Origin: Spirochaetaceae bacterium UBA5556
Lineage (GTDB): Bacteria > Spirochaetota > Spirochaetia > Treponematales > Rectinemataceae
Assembly: GCA_002425765.1 (NCBI GenBank)
Contig: DIMW01000013.1
Location: 1 to 37,423 of the forward strand
Direction of reading: 5' to 3'
DNA length: 37,423 nt
The stretch's first letter is position 1. Each line of letters starts with the position of its first letter. The notes beneath the pieces are model-generated. The model did not search any database, was not told the origin of the DNA, and saw nothing but the letters and a program-made list of their open reading frames with translations. A program made the position numbers and the translations under genes. This document shows positions 30,705-37,423 of the stretch, piece after piece.

Positions 30705-31676
30705 TCAGACTCCTTTCTGTCCGCTGCCCCGCTCCGCGTTTTTATCCTTGCGGACGCGGTCAATGAATGCCATAACTCCCGAGAGCCAGCGCGCCTTGTC
30801 CCTCACGATGCCTTTCGCGTGCGTGGCCCCAGGGATGAGTACAAGGTCAGTCATGCCTCCATTGTGCGTCATCCGCGCACTGGCCATGTGCACACTCATT
30901 ATGGTCGGCACCTCGCGATCTTCCATACCATGCGCAAACAATATCGGCAGATCGGTCTCCATCACCGCCTTTTTCGGCGAAGCCTCCTTGATGTCAAACC
31001 CGCGCAGAAGGCGGACGAGCCAGCGCGACACGTGCGCCGCGGGCCAGGCGATGAAATTGGGGACATGCGTCATTCTGTACTGCTCCATGAGCTCATCCCA
31101 CGCCGAGGAAAACGGGCAGTCGGCCACGATGAAATCGATTTCCCCGGACGCCCTGTCATCCGCGAGCGGCGCGTACTCCAGCGCCGAAGCGGCCCCCAGC
31201 GACTCGCCGAAGAGTCCATAGAGCGGGGCTTCGGGAAAGAGCGAATGGAGCGCCTTGACACCCGCCCGCACATCGAATTTTTCATAAAATCCATACGAAG
31301 GATAAAATCGCCTCGGCGCAGCGCTTTCGCCGTGGCCCGCCAGGTCGAAGGCCGCGACATTCCAGCCCTGCTCGATAAAAGGCCGCATATATTTGGCCAT
31401 GCCGTAGCGTGTCCAGATGATTCCATGCACAAAGAGCGCCGCCGGAGCATCCTCTTTTCCGCGCAGATACTGGCCTCTCAAAGTATACCCATGCGGTGAG
31501 TCGAAGGCCCATTCCTTCCAGTCGAGATTGAGAAAGGCACTGTCAATCTCTCCATGCTCAAGTGAATATTGCTTTGTAAATTCAAGACTTCTGGATTTAA
31601 GCCTGAACATGAGCTTATAGGTCATGCCAACCAGCATGACAATCAAACCGGCATACAAGACAATTATTAGCCACAT
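30705..31676 (-). CDS. Membrane-anchored alpha/beta hydrolase
   Basis: This 323-residue serine hydrolase has an N-terminal membrane helix (about 2-24). The alpha/beta fold has oxyanion-region FVHGIIWTRYG, nucleophile S159 in GLFGESLGAAS, and probable acid D253 (GMEDREVP) and H286 (GATHAKG). The insertion between strands and the TRYG/YGMAKY pattern resemble uncharacterised YqkD-like hydrolases. The substrate is unknown. No Shine-Dalgarno precedes the ATG, and TAAAAT lies six bases upstream on the minus strand (31688-31683), consistent with a leaderless transcript. It is divergent from the MsrB gene and co-transcribed with the thioesterase. Confidence 0.85.
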   Translation of the reverse strand: MWLIIVLYAGLIVMLVGMTYKLMFRLKSRSLEFTKQYSLEHGEIDSAFLNLDWKEWAFDSPHGYTLRGQYLRGKEDAPAALFVHGIIWTRYGMAKYMRPFIEQGWNVAAFDLAGHGESAAPRRFYPSYGFYEKFDVRAGVKALHSLFPEAPLYGLFGESLGAASALEYAPLADDRASGEIDFIVADCPFSSAWDELMEQYRMTHVPNFIAWPAAHVSRWLVRLLRGFDIKEASPKKAVMETDLPILFAHGMEDREVPTIMSVHMASARMTHNGGMTDLVLIPGATHAKGIVRDKARWLSGVMAFIDRVRKDKNAERGSGQKGV

Positions 31677-31744
31677 ACGGCTATTTTAGCGCATCTTGTG
31701 ACGCTTTTGCAGCACAGGAATATGATTCCCCCAAAACGGCTATA

Positions 31745-31773
31745 TTGCCGCCGCGCGACGGCGTGTCTATATT
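31745..31773 (+). promoter_or_regulatory. Promoter of the MsrB lipoprotein gene
   Basis: TTGCCG (31745-31750), a 17-base spacer and TATATT (31768-31773) end ten bases before the ATG at 31784. No Shine-Dalgarno is present. A TATAAT at 31777-31782 has no matching -35. Confidence 0.5.
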
Positions 31774-31783
31774 TATTATAATT

Positions 31784-32485
31784 ATGGTCAACTATGTGTC
31801 CAGTGCGCGTATACGACTCATACCGCCCGCCGCGGGGACCATAATACTGCTGGCCGTGGGAGCCCTTCTGATGTCCTGCGCTAGGACTCATTCGACGTCA
31901 TTCTCCAGCAACGCGGGTGGTTCGAGCGCACCCGTCACAGCATCTGTGCCGGCATCCGTTCCGGAGTCCACCGCGCCCACACCGCAAGCCATTGAAATAC
32001 CGCAAGGAGAACCCCCCATGGTCTATTCGGAAAAAGACGCCAATACAATTTGCTATATTCAGCCCACAGAAGAGCTCAAAGCGAAATTGAGCCCGGAAGA
32101 ATATGCGGTACTCGTAGAGGCCGCGACAGAGCCTCCTTTTGAGAATACCTACTGGAACAATCATCGAGATGGAATCTATGTCGATAAAATCGACGGCACG
32201 CCGCTTTTCTCCTCTACGACAAAATTCGATTCAGGCACAGGCTGGCCGAGCTTCTGGCAGCCCATCGACGAGAAGGCCCTCATCCTGGTCGACGACTATT
32301 CCCTCGGTATGCATCGCATCGAGGTCCAAGCCAAAAAATCGGGAGGGCACCTTGGCCATGTGTTCGACGACGGCCCCAACCCGACCGGACTGCGATACTG
32401 CATCAACTCGGCAAGCCTCCGCTTCGTGCCAAAAGAAGACATGGAACTTGGGGGGTACGGCAAGCTGCTCTCACTGTTCAAATAG
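31784..32485 (+). CDS. msrB: Lipoprotein peptide-methionine (R)-S-oxide reductase
   Basis: This 233-residue protein reduces the R form of methionine sulfoxide in proteins. A signal peptide (hydrophobic about 11-30) ends in the lipobox LMSC, so Lgt should lipidate the cysteine and the enzyme should work outside the cytoplasmic membrane. A Ser/Pro/Ala-rich linker (about 35-70) follows, then the MsrB domain with KFDSGTGWPSF and the catalytic cysteine in RYCINSASLRF. The resolving Cys (often SGCGWPSF) is Thr here, and the CxxC zinc pairs are absent, so recycling likely uses another route. The start is uncertain: GTG at 31796 is an alternative. Confidence 0.88.
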   Translation: MVNYVSSARIRLIPPAAGTIILLAVGALLMSCARTHSTSFSSNAGGSSAPVTASVPASVPESTAPTPQAIEIPQGEPPMVYSEKDANTICYIQPTEELKAKLSPEEYAVLVEAATEPPFENTYWNNHRDGIYVDKIDGTPLFSSTTKFDSGTGWPSFWQPIDEKALILVDDYSLGMHRIEVQAKKSGGHLGHVFDDGPNPTGLRYCINSASLRFVPKEDMELGGYGKLLSLFK

Positions 32486-32561
32486 CCGGGCGCGAGGGAC
32501 GCAGGTGCGCTGAAGGGGCCTCACCCGCGCTTCCGCAGTGCACCGAAGCTCGTGCCGCTCA

Positions 32562-32590
32562 TTGCCCTTTTTCACGTGATTCGCTACACT
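32562..32590 (+). promoter_or_regulatory. trpS promoter
   Basis: TTGCCC (32562-32567), a 17-base spacer and TACACT (32585-32590) precede trpS. A 9-bp imperfect hairpin (32504-32512 with 32536-32544) lies upstream of it, probably at the end of the msrB transcript. There is no T-box or Trp-rich leader frame. Confidence 0.45.
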
Positions 32591-32621
32591 AGCAGCACAT
32601 TTCATCCCCTGGAGTTCCATC

Positions 32622-33674
32622 ATGGAGAGAAAACGCATTCTTACCGGAGACAGACCCACCGGCAAACTACATCTCGGCCACTACGTCGGCTCGCTCGCAA
32701 ATCGAGTACGACTTCAGGATGAATATGAATGCTTCTTTATCGTCGCCGATCTTCACACCCTCACCACAAAACCCGAAAAAGAGAATATAGAGCAGCTTTC
32801 CGAGAATGTTCATTCGGCGGTGCTCGATTATCTGTCTGTAGGTATCGACCCTAAAAAATCGGTGATCTACCTTCAGTCCGCCGTGCCCGAGGTGACCGAG
32901 CTCTCTCTCTTCTTCCAGAACCTCATCACCGTGCCGCGGCTCTCCCGCGTGCCGAGCCTCAAGGAGATGGCCCAGAACGCGCACATCGAGGAGATGCCCT
33001 TCGGACTTTTGGGGTATCCCGTGCTTCAGGCCGCGGATATTCTTCTGCCGCGCGCCCATCTCGTCCCCGTCGGCAAGGACAACGAGGCTCACGTCGAAGT
33101 GACGCGGGAAATCGCGCGCCGTTTCAATTTCCTGTATGGTGAGACTTTTCCGGTTCCGGAGGTGATGATATCGGAATACGGTTCACTCGTGGGGACGGAC
33201 GGCAACGCGAAGATGTCGAAGAGCCTGAGCAACGCCATCTTTCTCTCCGACGACGAAAAAGCCGTACAGAAGCGGGTGATGTCCATGTACACCGACCCCA
33301 AGCGCGTGCGCGCCGACATCCCGGGCACGGTCGAAGGCAACCCCGTCTTCATCTACCACGATGCCTTCAACCCGAACAAAGCCGAAGTCGAGGACCTCAA
33401 GGCGCGCTACCGGGCCGGTACAGTCGGCGATGTCGAAGTGAAGGAGAAGCTCGCCGGCGCGATCAACGCCTTCCTCGATCCCATCCGCGCGCGCCGCGCG
33501 TACTACGAATCACAAAAAGGTCTTGTCGAGGAGATCATCTACGAGGGCACCATGCGCATGCGCGAAGAGGCACACATCACTCTTTCGATGGCTAAAAAGG
33601 CGATGGGCTTGAGTTCGGTGTGGAACCGCATTTCGCGCAAGGCGGAAGACAGGCGGACACGAGCCACCAAATAA
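32622..33674 (+). CDS. trpS: Tryptophanyl-tRNA synthetase
   Basis: This 350-residue class I aminoacyl-tRNA synthetase charges tRNA-Trp. The HIGH-type motif is LHLGH (16-20) after TGDRPTGK, and the KMSKS loop appears as AKMSKSLSNAIFLSDD. DLHTLTT and GLLGYPVLQAADIL are further typical TrpRS segments. Length is normal for the bacterial enzyme. TGGAG precedes the ATG at 32622. It stands alone, convergent with the diguanylate cyclase gene, whose stop is 20 bases beyond. A chain of basic residues closes the protein (RRTRATK). Confidence 0.95.
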   Translation: MERKRILTGDRPTGKLHLGHYVGSLANRVRLQDEYECFFIVADLHTLTTKPEKENIEQLSENVHSAVLDYLSVGIDPKKSVIYLQSAVPEVTELSLFFQNLITVPRLSRVPSLKEMAQNAHIEEMPFGLLGYPVLQAADILLPRAHLVPVGKDNEAHVEVTREIARRFNFLYGETFPVPEVMISEYGSLVGTDGNAKMSKSLSNAIFLSDDEKAVQKRVMSMYTDPKRVRADIPGTVEGNPVFIYHDAFNPNKAEVEDLKARYRAGTVGDVEVKEKLAGAINAFLDPIRARRAYYESQKGLVEEIIYEGTMRMREEAHITLSMAKKAMGLSSVWNRISRKAEDRRTRATK

Positions 33675-33693
33675 ACGGGCGGCGCAGCTCGCT

Positions 33694-35127
33694 TTATTCA
33701 TTCACATAGAATTCGGGACTTGTAGACCAAACTCTTGACCGGTTTCTTCCCGCCTCTTTCGCGGTATAGAGTGCCAAATCCGCCCTGCGGATGAACTCAT
33801 GCAGAATATCGAGCGTCCCGGGCACTGCGGCGTAAATACCAATGCTTATTGTAGGGAGCTTCCTCTCTTTTTCGACTACCGTCTGTGAAATCTTGATGCG
33901 CAATCGCTCCGCCACAATGAGGGCTTCGCGCGCGCTCAATCCTGGCAGCAGCACCACGAACTCCTCTCCTCCGTACCTGATCGCATAATCTCTGCTCCGA
34001 ATCTGTTCGCGAATAACCTGCGAAATCGATCTGAGGACAAGGTCGCCATACGCGTGTCCATACGCATCATTCACCTGCTTGAAATGATCGATATCGAGCA
34101 TCAGCACACCGATCGGCTGATCCTGTTCTATCGATCGCTGAAAAATCTCCATGCCGTGCGTCTCGAGGCCATAGCGGTTGGCCAAGCCTGTGAGCTTGTC
34201 GGTCATAGCCTGGTAGGTCACAAGTTGGTGTTTGCGTGCGTGCTCCAGCGCGATCGCGATATAGTCGGCCAGGGAGCTCACTATTCTCACATGCTGATCG
34301 TTATATGCGTTGCGCTCCTTATTGTCCAGCGCCAAAAGTCCAATGACCTTGTCTTCATAGATGAGAGGAATTCCAAGCCACGATAATACGACAAAGTCGC
34401 TGGAAGCGCCTATGAATCCTGGGAACTCTTCCGGGACATTGTTACAGATGATGATCTTATGCTCCTGGAGCGCCCGGACGGCCGGATTATCGATGCCGTG
34501 CGCGGGGAAGGTGAAGCCGTCCAGCTCTCCCTCCATATAACCAAAGCCGGCAACAATGGCAAGCCTATCATTTTCAAGAGCTTGTGCGCTGGCTCTCTCA
34601 AAAGGAATGATGCGGTGCAACTGCTCAATGATACGCGAAAAAGTCTCCCCAAAATCGAGGCTTTTGTTGATGGCGGTAATAAGTTCCCGCATGGCGTCGA
34701 TTTCGACGAGGCGGCTGCGAATTTCTTCCTGAGAAGTAATCAGATCGTCCACGTCGAGCACATGGCCGATTATGGCTTGCGGCTGCCCTTCAGCATCGCG
34801 CGAGACCACTTTGGTCGAAAATCGAATCCAATGATAGCTCGAGCCGTCTTTCGAGGCGAGCCGGAACGCGTCCATGGCGCTATCCGTCTCGTTGGCCATA
34901 AAGCGATGGATGAGCAGATCCGCCCTCTCCTTGTCGGTTTCCTGGACGGAAAAGGTGTGAATGATATCCAGCAGGTCTTCGTCTTCGTACCCCAGAGAGC
35001 GGAGCGTAAAGCATGACCGCGCAGTCTTTGCCTGGAAATCGATATAAAAAAGATCGGTTTCCGCAAAAAAAACTGAAAGGGAGGAATCTACAAAAAGTGC
35101 CCTTACGGTCGAAGAGTCGATTTTCAT
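33694..35127 (-). CDS. PAS-GAF-GGDEF diguanylate cyclase
   Basis: This 477-residue cytoplasmic signalling enzyme probably makes cyclic di-GMP. Domains in order are a PAS-like sensor (about 15-130, ending with a PAC-like YHWIRFSTKVVSRD … GHVLDV), a short coiled linker, GAF (about 150-298) and GGDEF (about 305-470). The active-site loop is GGEEF (386-390), and an inhibitory RxxD site (R377-D380) lies five residues before it, so product feedback is expected. The metal-binding DIDHFKQVND is present. There is no transmembrane segment, so the signal is intracellular. There is no EAL domain. The gene is divergent from the Rsm22-like gene. Confidence 0.93.
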   Translation of the reverse strand: MKIDSSTVRALFVDSSLSVFFAETDLFYIDFQAKTARSCFTLRSLGYEDEDLLDIIHTFSVQETDKERADLLIHRFMANETDSAMDAFRLASKDGSSYHWIRFSTKVVSRDAEGQPQAIIGHVLDVDDLITSQEEIRSRLVEIDAMRELITAINKSLDFGETFSRIIEQLHRIIPFERASAQALENDRLAIVAGFGYMEGELDGFTFPAHGIDNPAVRALQEHKIIICNNVPEEFPGFIGASSDFVVLSWLGIPLIYEDKVIGLLALDNKERNAYNDQHVRIVSSLADYIAIALEHARKHQLVTYQAMTDKLTGLANRYGLETHGMEIFQRSIEQDQPIGVLMLDIDHFKQVNDAYGHAYGDLVLRSISQVIREQIRSRDYAIRYGGEEFVVLLPGLSAREALIVAERLRIKISQTVVEKERKLPTISIGIYAAVPGTLDILHEFIRRADLALYTAKEAGRNRSRVWSTSPEFYVNE

Positions 35128-35168
35128 TCTATGCTCATAGTATAGTGTATAGGAGTGAATTTGAACAT

Positions 35169-35186
35169 ATGGGTAATCTCAGATGA
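35169..35186 (+). CDS. Five-codon upstream frame coupled to the Rsm22-like gene
   Basis: ATG GGT AAT CTC AGA TGA encodes MGNLR. Its stop overlaps the ATG of the next gene as ATGA (35183-35186). An AGGAG at 35151-35155 lies 13 bases before this ATG, and no Shine-Dalgarno is well placed for the ATG at 35183 itself. Translation of the minigene could deliver ribosomes to the main gene. It may also be chance. Confidence 0.3.
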   Translation: MGNLR

Positions 35187-36403
35187 AGCCAAAAGTACAG
35201 TCAAGTGCCACTTTTGCCCAGAGGACCCGCTGTTGGTACGACGCGAGCGTGGCCCAGGGACTTGGCGCCAATGACCATAAGAACCTGCGGATCGTCGCCG
35301 GGAACCTGCGCGCGCTCCAGCGCGGGCTCACGGGAGAAAGAACACGTGTAGCCTCCGACTACATGGACGAAGCGGATTCGCTGCAGGCGTACCTTCTCTA
35401 CTATTGGGCCGTCTCTTTTTTCGAGTCGGCGATGATACTCGCGGAGCTCGACGCCAGAGACCGGCTTCCGGAGATTCATTCGGTGCTGGATGTCGGCAGC
35501 GGGCCGGGCCCTGCCTCATTTGCGGCAAATGTATTCGGCGCCGAGCGGGCCGTCCTCGTCGACAAGAGCGAAAGGGCGCTCGCTCTTGCCCGCGGCATGA
35601 CCGAGACGGCGCGGCGCGAACACGCTGAATTCAAAATAACGACCCGACGCGCCGAACTTGAGGATTTCCATGTACCTTCGGGCGAGACATTCGACCTCAT
35701 CGTCGCTTCACATAGCCTTAATGAGTTGTGGCACGACGTGCCCGACCGGCTTAAAAGGCGGCGCGACTTTGTGCTGCGACTTCTGCCGAGCCTGCGGGCC
35801 GGAGGAATGCTGCTCATCATCGAGCCATCCGCGCACTATACGAGCATCCCGCTGTTGGCGCTGCGCGACAGCCTGATCTCGGCCCTGCCTCCAGGAGAGG
35901 CGGCGCTCGAATGCGTCGGTCCCTGTCCGCATTCGGACTCCTGTCCGATGCGGACCCTCGAGGGGAGGCCCTGCTTCTCCGAATGGCAGTGGAACGCCCC
36001 TCCGATCGTCAGCGAACTGGCGGGCTCCGCCGGCCTCGACCGCGGCTCGCTCAAGGCCGCCTGGATCGCGCTCAGAAAACCACCCCAGGACGGCTCCAAT
36101 GACAAAAGTCCGCACGATATTCCGGGAACATCTGCCCTCCCCGGCGGACTCCGGGGCCGGATCGTCTCAGAGCCTATGCGCAACAAGGCGGGTCGCATCC
36201 GATACATTGTCTGCACCGACGCAGGCATGCTCAGGACTATCTCGGCGCGCCAGGACGATCCGACAGTCCGTTCGCTCGGCTTTTTCCAGCTTGCGCGCGG
36301 CGACCTCCTTGAAGCCGACGGGCTGGAAGCGCGCGGCGACGCGCATCTGGGCATTGTACGTGGAACGCGAATCCACATCACCATGAAGGCGCTGCGGATA
36401 TAA
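35183..36403 (+). CDS. Rsm22/METTL17-type ribosome-associated methyltransferase-like protein
   Basis: This 406-residue protein has a class I SAM-binding domain: motif I VLDVGSGPG (101-109), the acidic strand end VLVDKSE, SHSLNELW (176-183) and the IIEPS strand. Between motifs comes a cysteine cluster C244, C248, C254, C264 (CVGPCPHSDSCP … GRPCFSEW) typical of the Rsm22 family. In mitochondrial METTL17 a related cluster binds 4Fe-4S and aids small-subunit assembly. After about residue 290, a 115-residue domain rich in beta strands may be an OB-like RNA-binding fold. A role in 30S assembly is inferred. In-frame upstream starts are excluded by a TGA at 35162. Confidence 0.85.
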   Translation: MKPKVQSSATFAQRTRCWYDASVAQGLGANDHKNLRIVAGNLRALQRGLTGERTRVASDYMDEADSLQAYLLYYWAVSFFESAMILAELDARDRLPEIHSVLDVGSGPGPASFAANVFGAERAVLVDKSERALALARGMTETARREHAEFKITTRRAELEDFHVPSGETFDLIVASHSLNELWHDVPDRLKRRRDFVLRLLPSLRAGGMLLIIEPSAHYTSIPLLALRDSLISALPPGEAALECVGPCPHSDSCPMRTLEGRPCFSEWQWNAPPIVSELAGSAGLDRGSLKAAWIALRKPPQDGSNDKSPHDIPGTSALPGGLRGRIVSEPMRNKAGRIRYIVCTDAGMLRTISARQDDPTVRSLGFFQLARGDLLEADGLEARGDAHLGIVRGTRIHITMKALRI

Positions 36404-36436
36404 GAGAGGCGCCGCGACATGGGCGGCGCCTCTCTT
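36402..36436. terminator. Bidirectional terminator hairpin
   Basis: A perfect 14-bp stem (36402-36415 with 36423-36436, core GAGAGGCGCCGC/GCGGCGCCTCTC) has a 7-base loop between two convergent genes. Its left arm begins within the stop codon of the Rsm22-like gene. U-tracts are weak on both sides. Confidence 0.65.
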
Positions 36437-36461
36437 CCTGATTCCACGCGATTCCACCGGA

Positions 36462-37423
36462 TTATTTCAGATACAGCGGTTTCTCTTTGTACGTCGTGTG
36501 CAGAAGCTCGTGCGACTTGTGGCTTCCCGGCTCTCCGAGGAACTCCGCATAAATCTGTTTGATGTAGGGGTTGTCGTGTGAGCAGCGATATTCGCTTTTT
36601 TCATCGTGGTCGTAGATGCCGCGTATGCGGAGCTTGCGCACCTCGTCGGTGGCCCCGTAGGGCTGGCCGCCGCCGCCAATGCAGCCGCCGCGGCACGCCA
36701 TCACCTCAATGAAGTGCCATGGCGTTTCCTTACCCTCCGCCCGGGCCTTGCGCACTTCGTCGAGCACGGCGGAGATATTGCCCATCTGGTGCGCCGCCGC
36801 CACGCGCAGCTCAATGCCGTTGATGTGCACGGTGGCTTCCTTGATCCCGGAGAGTCCGCGTACTGCGGTGAAATTTACGTCTTTGAGCTCTTCTTTCGTC
36901 ACGAGGAAATACGCCGTCCTGAGCGCGGCCTCCATGACGCCGCCCGTCGCGCCGAATATCACGCCGGCGCCGGAGTACGGGCCCAGGGGGCTGTCCGGTT
37001 CCGAATCCGGGAGGTTGAGGAAGTCGATACCCGCCTGCTTGATCATGCGCGCGAGCTCTCTCGTCGTGAGCGTGACATCGACATCCTTATATCCCGAGGA
37101 ATACATGGCCTCGTCGCGGCCATTCTCGAATTTCTTCGCCGTGCACGGCATGATGGAGACTGAATAAATCCTTGCCGGATCGACCTTCGCCTTCGCGGCC
37201 CAGTAGGTCTTGACCATGGCGCCCATCATCTGCTGCGGGCTCTTCGCGGTGGAGAAGTTCGGGATCATATCCGAATAATATTTTTCCATGTAATCGACCC
37301 AGGCGGGACAGCATGAGGTGATGAGCGGAAGGCTGCGGTCGGCCGTCGCCTGCTGCATGCCGTTTTTGAGCGCCGCGGTGAGTCTGTGCACGAATTCGGT
37401 ACCCTCTTCCATGATGGTGAGGT
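36462..37423 (-). CDS. [FeFe] hydrogenase catalytic subunit, C-terminal part (cut by window edge)
   Basis: The frame is open to the right edge, so the N-terminal iron-sulfur domains lie outside the window. The H-cluster domain shows all three signatures: TSCCPAW (L1), MPCTAKKFE (L2) and EVMACRGGCIGGGGQP (L3), supplying the cysteines that hold the 4Fe-4S and di-iron parts. The C-terminal small-subunit-like tail ends with GSHKSHELLHTTYKEK, usual in HndD/HydA-type subunits of NAD(P)-linked hydrogenases. It would make or use H2 in fermentation. Maturases are not in the window. The ATG visible at 37412 is internal: codons continue upstream in frame. Confidence 0.95.
   Translation of the reverse strand, partial: LTIMEEGTEFVHRLTAALKNGMQQATADRSLPLITSCCPAWVDYMEKYYSDMIPNFSTAKSPQQMMGAMVKTYWAAKAKVDPARIYSVSIMPCTAKKFENGRDEAMYSSGYKDVDVTLTTRELARMIKQAGIDFLNLPDSEPDSPLGPYSGAGVIFGATGGVMEAALRTAYFLVTKEELKDVNFTAVRGLSGIKEATVHINGIELRVAAAHQMGNISAVLDEVRKARAEGKETPWHFIEVMACRGGCIGGGGQPYGATDEVRKLRIRGIYDHDEKSEYRCSHDNPYIKQIYAEFLGEPGSHKSHELLHTTYKEKPLYLK

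Noticed and set aside
32486..32621. T-box or Trp leader upstream of trpS
   Set aside because: No T-box consensus sequence, no Trp-codon run, and the predicted leader is only about 25 bases.
1..37423. tRNA, rRNA, CRISPR arrays and insertion sequences
   Set aside because: Reading both strands I saw no T-loop/cloverleaf pattern, no regularly spaced repeats and no transposase motif. A tool-based scan would be needed to exclude small degenerate cases.

Overview
The window is a compact bacterial chromosome segment of fairly high GC content. It carries 35 protein genes plus two very small reading frames, and I found no rRNA, tRNA or CRISPR array. The gene set suggests a free-living anaerobe with a Gram-negative type envelope: [FeFe] hydrogenase, membrane pyrophosphatase, lipoprotein diacylglyceryl transferase, murein synthesis and de novo arginine biosynthesis. 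A spirochaete is my best guess, from the MnmE N-terminus, the Cys-to-Asp MurA and the style of the unassigned proteins. That placement is inference, and I cannot name a genus.

Layout. 200-2379: two divergent CDP-alcohol phosphatidyltransferases and an unassigned helical protein. 2376-5644: mnmE-mnmG (tRNA wobble-U modification), transcribed leftward. 5749-7077: a coiled-coil protein and a glycerophosphodiesterase. 7147-10463: a membrane protein, lgt and nadE, leftward. 10582-17425: a rightward block with ctpA, rsmE, a divergent WecG/TagA-type glycosyltransferase, a sigma-54-type ATPase without DNA-binding domain, an SDR enzyme, a STAS/zinc-ribbon protein and a YbjN-PspA pair. 17504-21128: murA, pyrC and an M24 peptidase. 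21367-22489: an accessory patch with VapBC and the frameshifted tail of a type I restriction methylase gene (hsdM). 22490-26992: argCJBD, leftward, preceded by a previously unlisted small reading frame. 27243-30230: hppA and an unassigned protein. 30298-31676: an alpha/beta hydrolase and a FlK-like thioesterase. 31784-36403: a lipoprotein MsrB, trpS, a PAS-GAF-GGDEF cyclase and an Rsm22/METTL17-type protein. 36462 to the right edge: the C-terminal part of an [FeFe] hydrogenase.

The most interesting item is upstream of argC. A TTGACA-17-TTTTAT promoter is followed by a good ribosome binding site and a 36-codon reading frame. Nine of its last 19 residues are arginine, and it ends Arg-Arg-Arg-stop. 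A 7-base segment starting at the last base of its stop codon can pair with the argC ribosome binding site. This looks like an arginine-sensing leader peptide that controls argCJBD by translational attenuation. An ARG-box-like palindrome lies just upstream of the same promoter.

Other themes: eight genes have a -10 element only 6-10 bases before the start codon and no Shine-Dalgarno, which suggests leaderless transcripts. The two phosphatidyltransferase genes share interleaved promoters. A GAGGCGC-stem hairpin recurs at three gene ends, once with both convergent stop codons in its loop. The first 167 bases hold no gene that I can support, and 21129-21366 (about 240 bases) shows only short inverted repeats.
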